From assembly GCA_035772405.1 (NCBI GenBank), contig JAYKKM010000428.1:7594001-7658000 (forward strand): DNA of 64,000 nucleotides, written 5' to 3'. Position numbers and translations under genes: made by a program. Every line of letters begins with the position of its first letter. Within the stretch, counting starts at the first letter, position 1. The notes under the pieces were generated by a model that saw nothing but the letters and a program-made list of their open reading frames with translations, did not search any database and was not told the DNA's origin. This DNA is from Chrysogorgia sp. JL179-B06 (taxonomy: Eukaryota; Cnidaria; Anthozoa; Scleralcyonacea; Chrysogorgiidae). This document shows positions 1-10,478 of the stretch, one piece after another.

Positions 1-881
1 AGACCATTGAAGATTCATTCGTCCTATCTCACTTACCTGTAGACGGCAAAGCTGATGGAGGGCTTCACACGTGTTCGAGTTCTACCCACCATCTTACGTG
101 ATCTGGACCCCAAACAATTCGCTGTTGCTGGGAAGTTAACTGAACACGCGATCGTCTACCTACTCCACTTGGCCCTCGAAGATTTAGATAATGTCGGTTG
201 TTGGGTGCATTTTTTCTTTGCCGACTTCAAAAAAGATTCGACCTCATTGATCACCGTATCTTACTCGAAAAGCTTGGCAAGTTTAACCTGCACCCTAGTA
301 TGCTGCGCTATAGATAGCCTCATTCCTGCAGGGAAGATCCCAGTTCGTGAGGATTTCCTCGTCGTGCTCAGCCTCACTACACCTGAATGGTGGTATACCC
401 CAAGGCACTAAATTGGGGCCTATTTTATTGATGGTGAACGATCTTGTTTCTGACTGGGGTCCTATAGAGCCAAGTTCGTGGACGACCTGTCAATTGTGGA
501 GATTGTATTGTTGACGATATTCAATCTTTTGCCTGCATAAATAACATGCGCTTAATTAAACCCAAAATAAATGGCGGTTAACTTTTTACGCTTCAATAGC
601 TACATGCCCCAGCCCATTGCCATCGCTGGCCTTATATTGAGCGCGTTGAGTCTTTTAAGCTCCTCGGCGTGCATATTTCGCAAGATCTAACGTGGGCTAC
701 CCATTGTGACTATGTTGTGCATCATAAGGCCAACCGTCGACTGTATGCATTAAGGAAACTTAAGAAATGTGGCGTTTATGCGTCGTCCGTGTTTTCTAGT
801 AGTCTTCCACAATATCTCTCTATTTTTGTAGAATCGGTTCAGAAGCGCGCTTTAGGAATAATATTTCCAGGATTGTAAATC
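1..881 (+). mobile_element. R0: non-LTR retrotransposon, 5' part of an interrupted old copy
   Basis: Decayed reverse transcriptase coding sequence lies in shifting + strand frames. Around 215-400 the translation resembles the RT palm entry, followed by a block that looks like the pre-catalytic turn. Around 468-490 a FVDD-like catalytic box is readable, and 630-878 gives the thumb and C-terminal region, ending near the residues RALGIIFPGL. Several frameshifts and stops make it a fossil. The frame stops at R1 near 881. A matching continuation (TLITRREAKCNNFIANVEHD) appears on the same strand near 62850, so R1 and everything inside it split this element. The family resembles CR1/L2-type elements, judged only from residue patterns. 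Confidence 0.65.
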
Positions 882-2831
882 TTTATTAGGTGTTCCCAAA
901 AGGGCTTTTCAACATCTAATTGCATATGTTATATAATAAGTAAAATATAGTTTAAAAATAAATAATGTTATATTACAATCATGAAGGTTACTGCTGTAAA
1001 AGGGATGACTTTAAAAGTTTTTTAAATTTAATAAAATTAGGTTCTGATTTTAATTCTACTGGTAATGAGTTCCATATCTTTATGCCTCTATACGCGAATG
1101 ATCGTTGGCCGGTAGAGGAACTAAATTCGGGTATGTTCAGATCATGACTAAACCTAGTATTGCGGTCATGAATGGTTAATGATCGTTTAGAGAACTTATT
1201 AGCCAAGTAATCTGGAATAAGTCCATTAATGCACTTAAAAGTCGTCAGAGTATCTCTGAAGGTTAGTGTGTCTCTAACTTGGAGCCATTGCAGTTGATTT
1301 AACCCAGGAGTGATGTGGTCATACTTCTTTATGCCTATAGTATGATTCTTGCAGCGAAGTTTTGTACGAGTTGCAACTTCTTAATGTTTTTATCTGAAGT
1401 GTTTGCCCATACCGACGAACAATAGAATAATCTACTTAATACCAATTAAATAATTTATCATTGTTTTTAGAAGTTCAGGATTGAACAAGTGCTTAATTCT
1501 GTTGATCTGACACAGGCTTGACATACCAGAAGATACTATGTTAGAGATATGGGCGTCATACGTTAAGTTGGTATCGATGGTCACGCCTAAATCTTTAGCT
1601 GATGTAGAGATAATCAACTTTCCCATCAAGTTGACGTTTCCTGCCTCTTGTGGGACTAGATTTAGCATTTGGCGGGTTCCGATGAGAAGCACCTTGGTCT
1701 TGTCAGGGTTGATTAGTAATCTATTATTACAACACCAATGGATCACTCTCTCCAGGTCTTCCTCTAAGTCCTTAATACTATCTTTTATATCGATTCTTGT
1801 AAATGACATAAACAATTTGGAGTCATCAACGTATGATTCCAATGAACAGTGACGGATGACGGAAGGCAGGTCGTTTAAATAAATAGTGAAAAGTAATGGC
1901 GACGAGATTGCCCAATGAGGAACCCCATGTGTTACAGGAAGGGGACAAGATGTGCTCATTCCAATACGAACAGCTTGTGACCTTCCTGTCAGGTAACTCT
2001 TGAACCAACGGAGCGCGGAAGAAGGAGATACTCCAACTTTTTCCAGTTTACGTAGTAGAATCGTATGGTTTAAACTGTCAAATGCTTTAGAAAGATCGAG
2101 TAAAACGAGGGTCGACACTTTCTTCTCGTCCATTGCGGTTAAAAAGGAGTCTGTGGTGAAGATGTTTAGAGTCTCAGTAGAGTGAAATGGACGGTTGCCG
2201 CTCTGATGTCGAGTTAAGAGCTTATATTGTGACAAGTATTCGGCAAACTGCTTCAGGGCCACCTTTTCACATATATTTGATATAGTAGGTAATAGAGACA
2301 ATGGGCGATTATTTAAAGCAACTTCATGATCACCCTCTTTCAGAAGGGGAATGACCTCCGCATGTTTCCAGGCGTCCGGATATCTGTTAAAACAGGAAGT
2401 AAGTGAAATAAACAGTCCTTTATAACCCGCATTGATATTTTGAAGGGTCCGGGAGATTTGTTAGATGGCATGTCAGATATAATTTTGCGGACCTCAAAGG
2501 TTGACGCTGGACGGAAACAAAAGCTGGTTAAATTTATGGCTGTATCTTCCAGAATGGCGGAATTGATAGGATCAACATTTGCTAACAGGTTCAATGCGGC
2601 GTCGGCGGCTTTCTGTCCCACTGAAGTAAAGTGTTCATTAAATTCACTTGCCAAACGATCTAAATCCTTGCTATAAGTGAGTCTGGTCGTAAGCTTCGAA
2701 GGAAGACATTTCCGAATTGTTTTCCACATGGACCCAGTGTTGCCCTTATGGTTGTTGATCTCTCCTTGCACATGAGCGATTTCGCCTTGTATTAACATTG
2801 TTTTAACGTTGTTTCGTGCAGCTTTATACAG
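882..2831 (-). mobile_element. R1: non-LTR retrotransposon, 3' half
   Basis: This holds the reverse transcriptase half of a - strand element whose ORF1 and endonuclease half lie at 60357-62780. The junction is R2, flanked by ATACAG at 2826-2831 and 60357-60362. Reading through that site restores a continuous amino-acid alignment across the EN-RT linker, which is why the two halves are assigned to one element. The 3' untranslated end at about 882-987 is AT-rich with AATAAAG-like runs. The exact junction with R0 was not resolved; a shared ATTGT near 877 and 62779 is a weak candidate duplication. Confidence 0.7.
988..2825 (-). pseudogene. R1 reverse transcriptase, frameshifted
   Basis: Three reading blocks belong to one former protein. 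2340-2798 covers the linker and the start of RT (DMPSNKSPGP is the usual entry motif). 1432-2301 carries the RT core with LVLLDLSKAFDSLNH (motif A), a decayed motif B (GVPHWAISSPLLF instead of the usual GVPQGS) and SYVDDSKLF (motif C, catalytic YVDD). 988-1206 carries the C-terminal block ending in the WNSLP...FKKLLKSSLL type seen in many invertebrate elements. Frameshifts near 2390 and between 1206 and 1432 break it. Presumed former role: target-primed reverse transcription. Confidence 0.75.
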
Positions 2832-2853
2832 TAGTAGTAGTAGTAGTAGTAGT
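2829..2853. repeat. (TAG)n microsatellite at the R2 3' terminus
   Basis: About eight copies of a GTA/TAG trinucleotide sit exactly between R1 sequence and the R2 3' UTR. The position fits a retrotransposon tail rather than an independent microsatellite. Confidence 0.8.
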
Positions 2854-3119
2854 CTTTATTAATCCTCAATCAACAAGGAAACCATCAACAAACGTGATAG
2901 TTTTACAGAAATAAGTAAGTTAATATATATAAATATTTATATATATATATGTATATGTATAAACAAGAATAATTAATATTATATTAAATAAAGTTGAAGA
3001 GGCATCTATTAATAAACGTTCGTTTAAAGCGATCAGTTCTTACTTTAGGAAGTATATAGTCATGGCCTCGTTCTCTCAGTATACGAGTTCTCTTGCATGG
3101 CAATAAGTCATTCAGTGGG
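2832..3119 (-). mobile_element. R2: non-LTR retrotransposon, 3' end
   Basis: This is the 3' end of R2, separated from its body (57195-60356) by Polinton P1. Reading on the - strand from the P1 target site, the RT frame continues in register for 43 codons and stops with TAA at 2984-2986. About 130 bp of AT-rich 3' UTR follow, then a (TAG)n tail. R2 ends in a trinucleotide repeat rather than poly(A), as known for some CR1/L2-like families. ATACAG at 2826-2831 and 60357-60362 fits its target-site duplication. The reassembled element would be about 3.4 kb and seems close to full length. Confidence 0.78.
3114..3119. repeat. Target-site duplication of P1 (left copy)
   Basis: AGTGGG precedes the first base of the P1 terminal repeat and recurs at 57195-57200 just after its last base. 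Six bases is the length known for Polinton/Maverick integration. Confidence 0.93.
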
Positions 3120-3289
3120 AGTAGTATAGCAGGTGGGGCTGCGAGCCCAATCGACGTCAACCATTAATATAAATACCAAAACATCACCAAATTTGTGCCA
3201 AGTCGCGACTCGACAAATTTGGTGATGTTTTGGTATTTATATTCACAATTAACGTCGAATAAGCTCGCAGCCCCACCTGCTATACTACT
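3120..3289. repeat. 170-bp terminal palindrome of P1 (left)
   Basis: The outer arm (3120 to about 3200) is repeated inverted from about 3209 to 3289, centred near GTCGCGAC. The inner arm again ends in the terminal word AGTAGTATAG. The innermost 30 bp of each arm are nearly perfect complements. A single strand could fold into one long hairpin. The same structure occurs at 57025-57194. Confidence 0.88.
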
Positions 3290-3787
3290 ACAGCAATCGT
3301 TAGTCAAGCTAGACACCCCTCCCACGTTTTCTACTAAATTGATGTCAAACACACGCGAGACTAACGAAACAATACCAAATTATGACTCTCGCTAAATTTG
3401 GTATTATTTCAGCCACATTTAAAAATAGAAAGTGTCGTTTCAACATTTTCGCAAATTTATGTCAAATTACATTTAGGAAAAATAGAAAGTGTCATTTCAA
3501 CATTTTCGCATATTTAAAAAAAGAATGTGTCACTTCATCATTTTCACATATTAAAAAATAGAAAGTGTCATTTCAACATTTTCGCATTTTTGTTCAACAA
3601 ACTACAACAGACGCGTTCTGCTGTTGTCTCAATTCATGCGCGAAAAAAAAACCACCAGATTTTGACTCTAGTGATGTTTTATCCAAATGGATAGCGAAAT
3701 GGTGCTCTTTTGATTGGCTAACAACATTGACTAACAAATAGCCAGTTGTTTTGCAAATTAGTCCGTTTGCTCGCTATTTTCAGTGGT
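3120..3787 (+). repeat. P1 left terminal inverted repeat
   Basis: About 670 bp matches, inverted, the right end 56435-57194. The outer 170 bp are a palindrome. The middle (about 3420-3600) has four degenerate units of 37-55 bp, each containing AGTGTC and ATTTTCGC-like words. The inner end runs into the last codons of the polymerase gene. The right copy is longer because of a small internal duplication around 56500-56630. Confidence 0.88.
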
Positions 3788-6700
3788 GTCTCTCGCTTCA
3801 ATGTTTTTGTGACCATATGCGTAGGAGTCAATGCCATTTTCTAAAAGGTATCGTTTGTCATCAAAACAGGATAGCGACACTTTATTAATTTCGTAACTAC
3901 CTAGCTGATGTTTGGCACTTCTAATGGTCTTCATTATGTGTCGCAACTGTTTCTGCTCGAGTAACACACTTTTGTAATCTTCGTGTCTGATTACCTTTTT
4001 AATTATATTCTTTCTAATACCTTTAGCGGTTTTCCCACCACCTCCATCCTCTTTCAAATAGCTGTACATTTTACTGCGCAACCCAACGAACTCAATAATT
4101 GGTGTTCCAGCGCACTCGTCCTTCATCTTCCCAATAACTTTCTTATTCTCTTTAAAAGCGAACGGGTTGTCTGCGGGGTAATCGCTATTGTCAAACTTTT
4201 CGCGCTCCATCATAAAGTCAGAGTATAGACGTCGCCAGTTTTGATTGAGTACAACAGACTGTCAGTGTCAGTGAAGTGTAGTCTACAGGTGTCGCTAGAG
4301 TACTTTTTCATAATATAATTATAGTGGAAATTATACATCAGCGTTTTGCTCAAGTCTAGTATGCACATACCCACGTATGCGGGTCTATTTAGTGTCAGCG
4401 TTTCTTTAACTTTGTGGACAGCAACTAAGTTCTCGCTAAATATCTTGCAAGACACAAACGTTGGCTTTGAGACAAGCTTTTTAAATTTCTCCGCAGTGGT
4501 CACTAATCTTACGTCCACACGCTTCCTCAAGATTTCCATCGTTTTTCCGAACACACTGTTATTCATCAGCTTGAAGAAGTCCTTCTCAAAAGCGTTCTTA
4601 GCCGCAGTTCTTTTGACTGTGTTAAAGTCGATGTACTTACCCAACCACTTGGACTGATCAAATTGTAGGACCCTATGAACCTTTTTGATTTTTAATCCAA
4701 GATCTATGTACAACTGCAGATTTCTATAGTGACACACATACTTTTTTTTGTCCATCAAATTAGTCACCAACTTCTTCACGCCGCCAACACTCACATTAAA
4801 CTTATTTTTGATTTTCGTGCAGTACTCCGACAACATGTCAACAGTTATTTCCATCTTCTCAGGAGCCACTGCATGGGTAATCGTTATGCAGGTCATGCAA
4901 ATGGTCTGGATACTCCAAGTCGACTTCGAGCAGTAAGCCCTTTTTACTATTGTTGTGATAGTCGCATAGATTAACCTTTTCTATTTCTTTCTTAGTCAAC
5001 CATTTAAAACCGCCCGTAGGTAGACTTCGACTCATTGCCCATCCATACAAATTGTTGGCATCAAGGTACATCAAATACTTCGACTCTTGCGCTTTATCAT
5101 ACCCCTTCATGTACTTATTATTCGCCACGCCATGTCTGTTGCATATGTAGCTCACACCACCACGCATGCCCATTTCTACGAACTGGAACATGTCAATGTC
5201 GGACAATAATTCGAGTTCCACTCCAGTCATCTTTAACATGGCATCCCAAGCCAATCCAGGCGACGTGAAATAGTGGCACGGGTCTAATTTATACTCGCGA
5301 TGACATGTCTTTCTAAAGTTCTCAAAAACATCAGCGAGCAAGAGCACATCGCTTTTCAAATACAGGTCGTGATACCCACCCATACTTTCAACGTCGAAGT
5401 AGTCCCACACATCGCAAGCACGCTCATGCATTTCTTCCGTAATATGCTCGTCATTCAGAATATTGTAAAAGTCCTTTTTGGAGGGTAGCTCGCATTCATC
5501 GAATTTATCAAAGGAGTCCATATAATCGTAGGGGTAGACTCCCTTTCTTGTCATAAGTGCCAACCCCTCATCGTGAAACACTTCTGACGTGTATTTGAAA
5601 GCGTCCCTTGGTAGGTTCCTCACCAAGTTGTCTAGACCACTACCCATGAACTGAAAGCTGTCCAAAAATACCAAGTTTTTTCCAAGCATGAACGCCATGT
5701 ACTTCTCCATGTTGTTCGGTATCACATTTATGTCTTGACCAAACTTGCCAATCTCCTGCATAATGAAATGGCTATCGTAACCGCGTAAGTTATGAAAGAT
5801 CACAGGAATTTTATCAGTCAATCTAAAGTTCACGTTACAGTGACGATGTGCGGACCCTCTGTACTTACCTGACACGTGACAGTGGTCTCTCACTCTATCG
5901 TCAGTGCTAGCATGGATAGTAAATAGACTGGATAGGAAACTGGATGGCGTCAGCGTGAAAACCTAGTTGCAATTCGTGATGTCACGAAGATGTCACGAGT
6001 ACACAGATTTTACTGAGTTTCTCTTCGACTTCTCCATATTTTCGTATTCAAGTAGCTATATTGAGATTCCAAAATGTTTCATCGTCTTACAAACCTGCCT
6101 AAGTCACGACCAAATGATCGAGGTAAATGTTGTTCGTCTTTGTTTCAGCTGTTTTCGTTTTGTGGTGAAGAAACTGGCGTCGCAAAACTACCGTTGTTTT
6201 CGTTGAAATTTGCGACGCGTTTTTCACCGTCTAAAGTTGGATCTTTTCGCCTAAAATGAGTAATGGTAGTCGGATATTCCATCGTAAAGTGGCATTGTGA
6301 TATTTTTTGGTAGTTTGACTATCATTTTTAGCTGTATTATTGCTAAACGTTGCGATTTATGGTGATTTTGTGACATCACGATTTGCAACTAGGTTTTCAC
6401 GCGACCAACTGGTGCCTAAACCAATCAGCATGCTGGAAACGTCGCACGTGATCTTAGTTTCCTATCCAGTCTATTTACTATCCATGGTGCTAGTGTACTC
6501 AACACTGCAAATGTGACAACTTTTAGCCTCATCAAAGTCTTGTCTATCATCATCAGTCAGTATCATTTCTTTGTTAAAGTGACTCTCAGATGTTTCTTTA
6601 CAATATTCGACAATTTCTAACATCTCCTCAATGAACTTATTAACTGCATTTTCACCACGGTACACTTTTACTGGCTTACTATACTCGTCGTCGTAGCAAC

Positions 6701-8015
6701 AAACTAATTTATACCCATAGCCGCAGTCAACGTGCCTCTGGTAAGCATTTGTGTAGCTACACTTGCTTGATGGTGTTGTTGTGTGCACCTTCTGTGTGAT
6801 AGCCTCGAAGTCTGCGTACACCACAAACGGTACGTTTAGCTGTCTACTAAAATTCTCGTATTTCACTTTCGCACCTTTTTGTGGCATTTTAATAGCTTGC
6901 TTCCCATTGATGACCAAACACACTTCCACATGGCGTTCAAGCACGTCCTCGCGACTAAAACACTGCAGGCAATATCTACAAAAGTGTTTTCTAGCCTTAT
7001 GCTCTGTCTGACGGTACATGAATTTGTTGAAATCGCGAATGTACACATAGTGCTTGTTGCTATCAGTAGTTATCAACAATAGGTCCATATGGTCAGGATA
7101 CACCTCCTTAGAAACGTACACAGGGAATGGCTGCTTATTTTCATACCCAAAAACGTTAATGCTAATTTTGTTAGCCTTTTCGATCTTGTTGTAATCTTTG
7201 AGTGTGACTGGGAAGTCAATTCCGTCGTAATTCAGCTCACTGACATGTCTGGCGTACTTTGACGTTCTGTCAGAGTGTTTTCCAACAGGAAACTTATGCG
7301 CTAGGTGACACCATCTAAAACACTCGTTGTCATCCCCATTATTTACGTTTATCAAGCCCTTCATACTGTTGCGCAGCTCCTTTGGCAACACAATGTAGCT
7401 ACTCCCATGCAAAGGTCTGTAAATAGCGATATTGACGTAATGTGCATCTATTTTGTCGATAGTCCATCCAGACCCCTCAGATAACCACCCAGCTATCCGC
7501 GTCAAAATCTGTTCCGACCCACGATTGGCAACATCCTCAATATCGTGCTCGTTAATGACGACAAACGTTCCACTGTTAAAGTAGGCAGTTTTATATGTGG
7601 TCTTATCACGCTCTAGGACTTTCTCAAAAGTGACCTTAACTGTCTCTACCACTTTCATCCCATTAGTCTCACCCAACTCACGTCTCAAAAGGCTAATGAC
7701 GGCGCTTCTAGTCGCATTTAGTTGGTTGATGTCTCTAGCGTCAATTACCTCGACTCCATAGGACCTTGTGAACCCTCTCAGTGCTCGATCCAATAGCTGC
7801 GTCGACGATGCGTCACTATGGTCTTCAACTGTGGGTTGTGTTTCTTGGTCTCCAAAAAAGCCGTGAGCGTTGGTCGCTCTATCTGTTAGTAGGTTCACAG
7901 CGGCTGCATTTGTGTAGCTAGAGCGAGTCGCGCCAGTTCTAACAAGTTTCTTATGCGTCCGCCCACCAACCTCGACTTGTCTTTTTGTCAGTGGGGTTTT
8001 CACAGTCCGACTCAT
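3758..8015 (-). pseudogene. P1 family B DNA polymerase, broken
   Basis: This is a protein-primed-type polymerase that would copy the transposon. From the N terminus: a leader rich in basic residues; the Polinton polymerase N-terminal region with a C2H2-like CRYCLQCF cluster; Exo I (VVYADFEAI); an endonuclease VII-like CHIC...RDHCHVSGKYRG insertion; Exo II (FHNLRGYDSH); Exo III (YLKSDVLLL); motif A (LDANNLYGWAM); motif B (NNSVFGKTM); and motif C (HFTDTDSLLY). The start is ATG at 8015, overlapping the VLTF3-like stop. The frame is broken by the MITE at 5911-6486 and by frameshifts near 4870-4900 and 4210. The last codons lie inside the terminal repeat. Family identity is firm, and loss of function is very likely. 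Confidence 0.93.
5911..6486. mobile_element. MITE-like insertion in the P1 polymerase gene
   Basis: This 576-bp non-coding segment has perfect 31-bp inverted ends (5911-5941 and 6456-6486, starting CATGGATAGTAAATAG). A second inverted pair lies inside at about 5957-5990 and 6370-6402. It is flanked by GTGCTAG at 5904-5910 and 6487-6493, a 7-bp duplication. It splits the polymerase between the CHIC half and the RDHCH half of the endonuclease VII-like insertion. No transposase frame is present. A 7-8-bp duplication fits hAT or P-type elements, but the superfamily is not settled. Confidence 0.85.
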
Positions 8016-8590
8016 TGGCTTATACTTATACTACACTTTTTTTTCTTAGCCCACTCGTTGTAATAATGATCGTCACTTTCACACCATCCCAGCTTTGGGT
8101 ACACCACCCCAAACAGATTGTCGTCAAACCTCTCTTTCACCTTTCCGTCTTTAAGGTCTGACACCCTTTCGAGTGTCTCGAGTTGTCTTCTATGACATAA
8201 CCTAATAATGTAGTATCCGTATCTGCTAACGTTTCTACCCTTTATCAAATTGCATGAGTACAACACATTAACAACTTTCAAGAAGTCCTCTTTTATCAAC
8301 TCAAGATGCTCACCCTTCACAATGTTTCGTAGTCTCCTCCCCATCCACCAAGACCGCTTGTGAACGCTTTTTTGTCGTGTGAGTCTCATGTCACTATAAC
8401 TCTGAGTGTAGCCCCACTCGACGTCACCACACTTTGGACACGCGTACCCACCACAGTCAGTCATATTTTTCACAACGTCACAATCTGAGCAGTAGTAAAG
8501 CCTGGAGGTGCCTCCACACTCAATTTGCGTCTCACTCACGATCTCGTCAATTGTCAAACCAAAACTCATCTGCCTCATAAGTTTGTCCAT
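8012..8590 (-). CDS. P1 VLTF3-like zinc-ribbon protein
   Basis: About 192 residues from ATG 8590; a GTG one codon upstream is the alternative start. Residues about 33-60 form a zinc ribbon with two CxxC pairs (CSDC and CPKC). A helical region with a KRSWWMGRRL block and a basic YGYYIIRLCHRR stretch follows. This layout resembles poxvirus-type late transcription factor 3 (VLTF3/A2L-like) of large DNA viruses, which recruits RNA polymerase to late promoters. The match is from motif pattern only. The leader is GTAGTATAAGTG. The stop overlaps the polymerase ATG by four bases. P2 (27168) and P3 (41899) have homologues. A general TFIIB-like zinc ribbon is the alternative. Confidence 0.5.
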   Translation of the reverse strand: MDKLMRQMSFGLTIDEIVSETQIECGGTSRLYYCSDCDVVKNMTDCGGYACPKCGDVEWGYTQSYSDMRLTRQKSVHKRSWWMGRRLRNIVKGEHLELIKEDFLKVVNVLYSCNLIKGRNVSRYGYYIIRLCHRRQLETLERVSDLKDGKVKERFDDNLFGVVYPKLGWCESDDHYYNEWAKKKKCSISISQ

Positions 8591-8598
8591 CACTTATA

Positions 8599-9039
8599 CT
8601 ACTCCAACATTTTTTTTTTATCGAGTGAGTATACCCATACCGCTATTCCACTACCCAAACCTAGCGCACCAACAAACAACAATTGGTAATCCTTCATCTC
8701 CGCACTCGGTTGGTAGTAATCCGCAATCTTCGGGGAGTCAGTGAACACTCGACCGCTGTAGTGAATGGTCGTTACGCTTCTAAGTTCTTCCAACGCGTGG
8801 TTTGTGTCATTGATGTCAGCATTAGCATCAGAGAGCATTTGTCGTAAACGCTGGATCTTATCTTTCTTAGCGACCTCATTCTCATACCACACTTCTTTCG
8901 CACTGGCTAGCTGTTCCAACGCATGGTTGTGTCTTTTCATCTCAGCTTCGTAACCTGAGTGATTAAACTTTGAAAACATAAAGCCAGCGCCTGCAAAAGC
9001 CACTGCGTTAAAAATCCCTCCAGCCACGACACTCACCAT
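8599..9039 (-). CDS. P1 membrane protein with central coiled coil
   Basis: 146 residues. An Ala/Gly-rich hydrophobic segment (about 4-24), a long charged heptad-like stretch (about 28-95) with the conserved core DANADINDTNHAL, then a second hydrophobic segment (about 119-138) and a lysine-rich tail. It has homologues at 26533 and 41121 in P2 and P3, with the same neighbours on both sides. It may sit in a membrane or inside the virion. I do not recognise a named family. Confidence 0.75.
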   Translation of the reverse strand: MVSVVAGGIFNAVAFAGAGFMFSKFNHSGYEAEMKRHNHALEQLASAKEVWYENEVAKKDKIQRLRQMLSDANADINDTNHALEELRSVTTIHYSGRVFTDSPKIADYYQPSAEMKDYQLLFVGALGLGSGIAVWVYSLDKKKMLE

Positions 9040-9043
9040 TAAC

Positions 9044-9280
9044 TTACGTTGATTTGAATGGGTCTGTCGGTATCCACTTTTTCGATTGCATCCACTTTAC
9101 TAACAGCGTTCCTGCACCAACAGCTGCGGCAAGTTTCACTGTACCTTTCACAGTCTCTGGTGTTCCCAATGGTTCTCCCAAAGCCTTTTTTGAAATCATG
9201 CTCACCACCACAGCACCAGTCGTGACAAGTAGCGCGTCGTACAGTTCGTTCATAAGTTCTTTCCGATCGATCGCAGCCAT
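9044..9280 (-). CDS. P1 small hydrophobic protein (DRKELMNELYD family)
   Basis: 78 residues from ATG 9280, preceded by TGTATAT. A longer frame from a TTG codon is possible, but the P2 and P3 homologues start at the same methionine. The conserved N-terminal motif is DRKELMNELYDA. Two short hydrophobic stretches (about 13-27 and 46-59) flank a conserved EPLGTPE turn. The function is unknown. It is one of three small membrane genes always found together. Confidence 0.72.
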   Translation of the reverse strand: MAAIDRKELMNELYDALLVTTGAVVVSMISKKALGEPLGTPETVKGTVKLAAAVGAGTLLVKWMQSKKWIPTDPFKST

Positions 9281-9303
9281 ATATACATTGTCGTGTGTTT
9301 TGT

Positions 9304-9648
9304 TCAAGAATCAAATGTGTCTAACGCTGGACGACGAGTTTTATGACTCTCTGACACACTAGCTGGTGCAGCACTCACAGGTTCTAATTGTGTCTCTTTT
9401 TCACTGCTAATTGTGTACCATAGCGAAGCAGCGGCAATGATAACACCAAGTGTTCCAACAATATAACCATAGCTCCACTCATTACCCCGTTCTTCGTTGA
9501 CTATCATTTCACGCATTTTCTTTTCTTTCGCAGCTTTCGATATCTCAGCCAACTTTTTACCAGCAGCGACGCGCTTTGGGTCCTTCACCTTAACACTCTT
9601 CACATCAGCTGTGATCTTAGCGTCAGCCGTCTGTGGGTCCTCAGTCAT
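9304..9648 (-). CDS. P1 single-pass membrane protein with basic N terminus
   Basis: 114 residues. The N-terminal half is basic around the motif VKDPKRVAAGKKLAEISKAA. One predicted membrane helix follows (about 61-81), then a Ser/Pro-rich tail ending with the conserved RPALDTFDS-like segment. Homologues are at 25966 and 40554. The basic KDPKRV block could bind nucleic acid or phospholipid; this is a guess. Confidence 0.75.
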   Translation of the reverse strand: MTEDPQTADAKITADVKSVKVKDPKRVAAGKKLAEISKAAKEKKMREMIVNEERGNEWSYGYIVGTLGVIIAAASLWYTISSEKETQLEPVSAAPASVSESHKTRRPALDTFDS

Positions 9649-9661
9649 CTAATACACTATC

Positions 9662-9717
9662 ACGTGTTATCTTACTCACAGGTGTCTCACAGTTGACCTC
9701 ACAGGTATCTCACAGTT
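9662..9717 (-). promoter_or_regulatory. CTGTGAG repeat cluster upstream of the P1 membrane gene
   Basis: Four copies of CTCACAG on the + strand (CTGTGAG on the - strand) are spaced 10-17 bp apart just ahead of the gene starting at 9648. P2 (25905-25950) and P3 (40468-40535) have the same word in the same place relative to the homologous gene. Promoter, origin and packaging signal are all possible. Confidence 0.6.
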
Positions 9718-9766
9718 CCAGACCAAACGCACTAAAAATTAAGATTTTTTCTGGGAGTATAGCATA

Positions 9767-10450
9767 ATGACTCAAGCCCGAGAGGTTAGCGAAGAAGATA
9801 TTGCCAACATGCTGAGAACGGCCTTTACCAGTGTGTCTACCACACAAGACGCCCCTGGGCCCAACGTCTTAAACGAGTACTTCTCAATATGCTCACCGCT
9901 CCTTGACGGAGGGTTACCAAAACGGTTTGGCTCTCAGGTCAACCGCACTAGGCATCTTCTCGACGCTTGGATCGATCTTCGGGAGGAAAGAGCCAACGAG
10001 CTTGCTGATAGATTAGCTAGCATAATCCCTGTGTGGTGTTACTCATCATTCAAGTACCTTATGTTAGCGAGTGGTGTCTACTTGAGCGACCCTCGTAAGT
10101 CTAACGCTACATTACTCGGTAACTTCCTCGAAGTGTTCTTAGCGACCCTTATGTGGAAACCATGCCCAACCAAAGCCAAAGCGTGGCTAGAGCTCGCTGC
10201 AAACCGCGACGTTCACGTTTGCAAGGTGGGGTGTAATGAGATACTGGGTGCGGATGATATCAGGGACCACGTACTCTCGCCCGCCCACAGACACTTTGTG
10301 AGAGATGAAAACGTGTACACCTGTCACCCATGCGGTGTGGTCACCAACGACCCACTGCATCACTTAAGACATGAGAGCTCGAGGTCCCATCTTAAAAACT
10401 TAGAGCTCCAGCGGATATTCAACATGGAACGACGGTTTCCACCACAATAA
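9767..10450 (+). CDS. P1-specific protein with C-terminal zinc fingers
   Basis: 227 residues with no recognised family. The N-terminal two thirds look globular. The C terminus has a CNEIL...HVLSPAH segment and then CHPCGVVTNDPLHHLRH..SSRSH, a C-x2-C-x12-H-x5-H finger of the U1/matrin type. The leader has the word AGTATAGCATAATG. It runs opposite to its neighbours and is absent from P2 and P3, so with the kinase next to it it looks like acquired cargo. A nucleic-acid-binding role is only suggested by the finger. Confidence 0.7.
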   Translation: MTQAREVSEEDIANMLRTAFTSVSTTQDAPGPNVLNEYFSICSPLLDGGLPKRFGSQVNRTRHLLDAWIDLREERANELADRLASIIPVWCYSSFKYLMLASGVYLSDPRKSNATLLGNFLEVFLATLMWKPCPTKAKAWLELAANRDVHVCKVGCNEILGADDIRDHVLSPAHRHFVRDENVYTCHPCGVVTNDPLHHLRHESSRSHLKNLELQRIFNMERRFPPQ

Positions 10451-10478
10451 AAAATATTTCTCTGAAGGTATAGTAACC

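Noticed and set aside
965..1147. Short + strand frame over the R1 3' end
   Set aside because: Shadow of the R1 C-terminal coding block on the other strand.
3164..3395. Short frames on both strands in the P1 terminal palindrome
   Set aside because: Produced by the palindrome; mirrored at 56910-57119.
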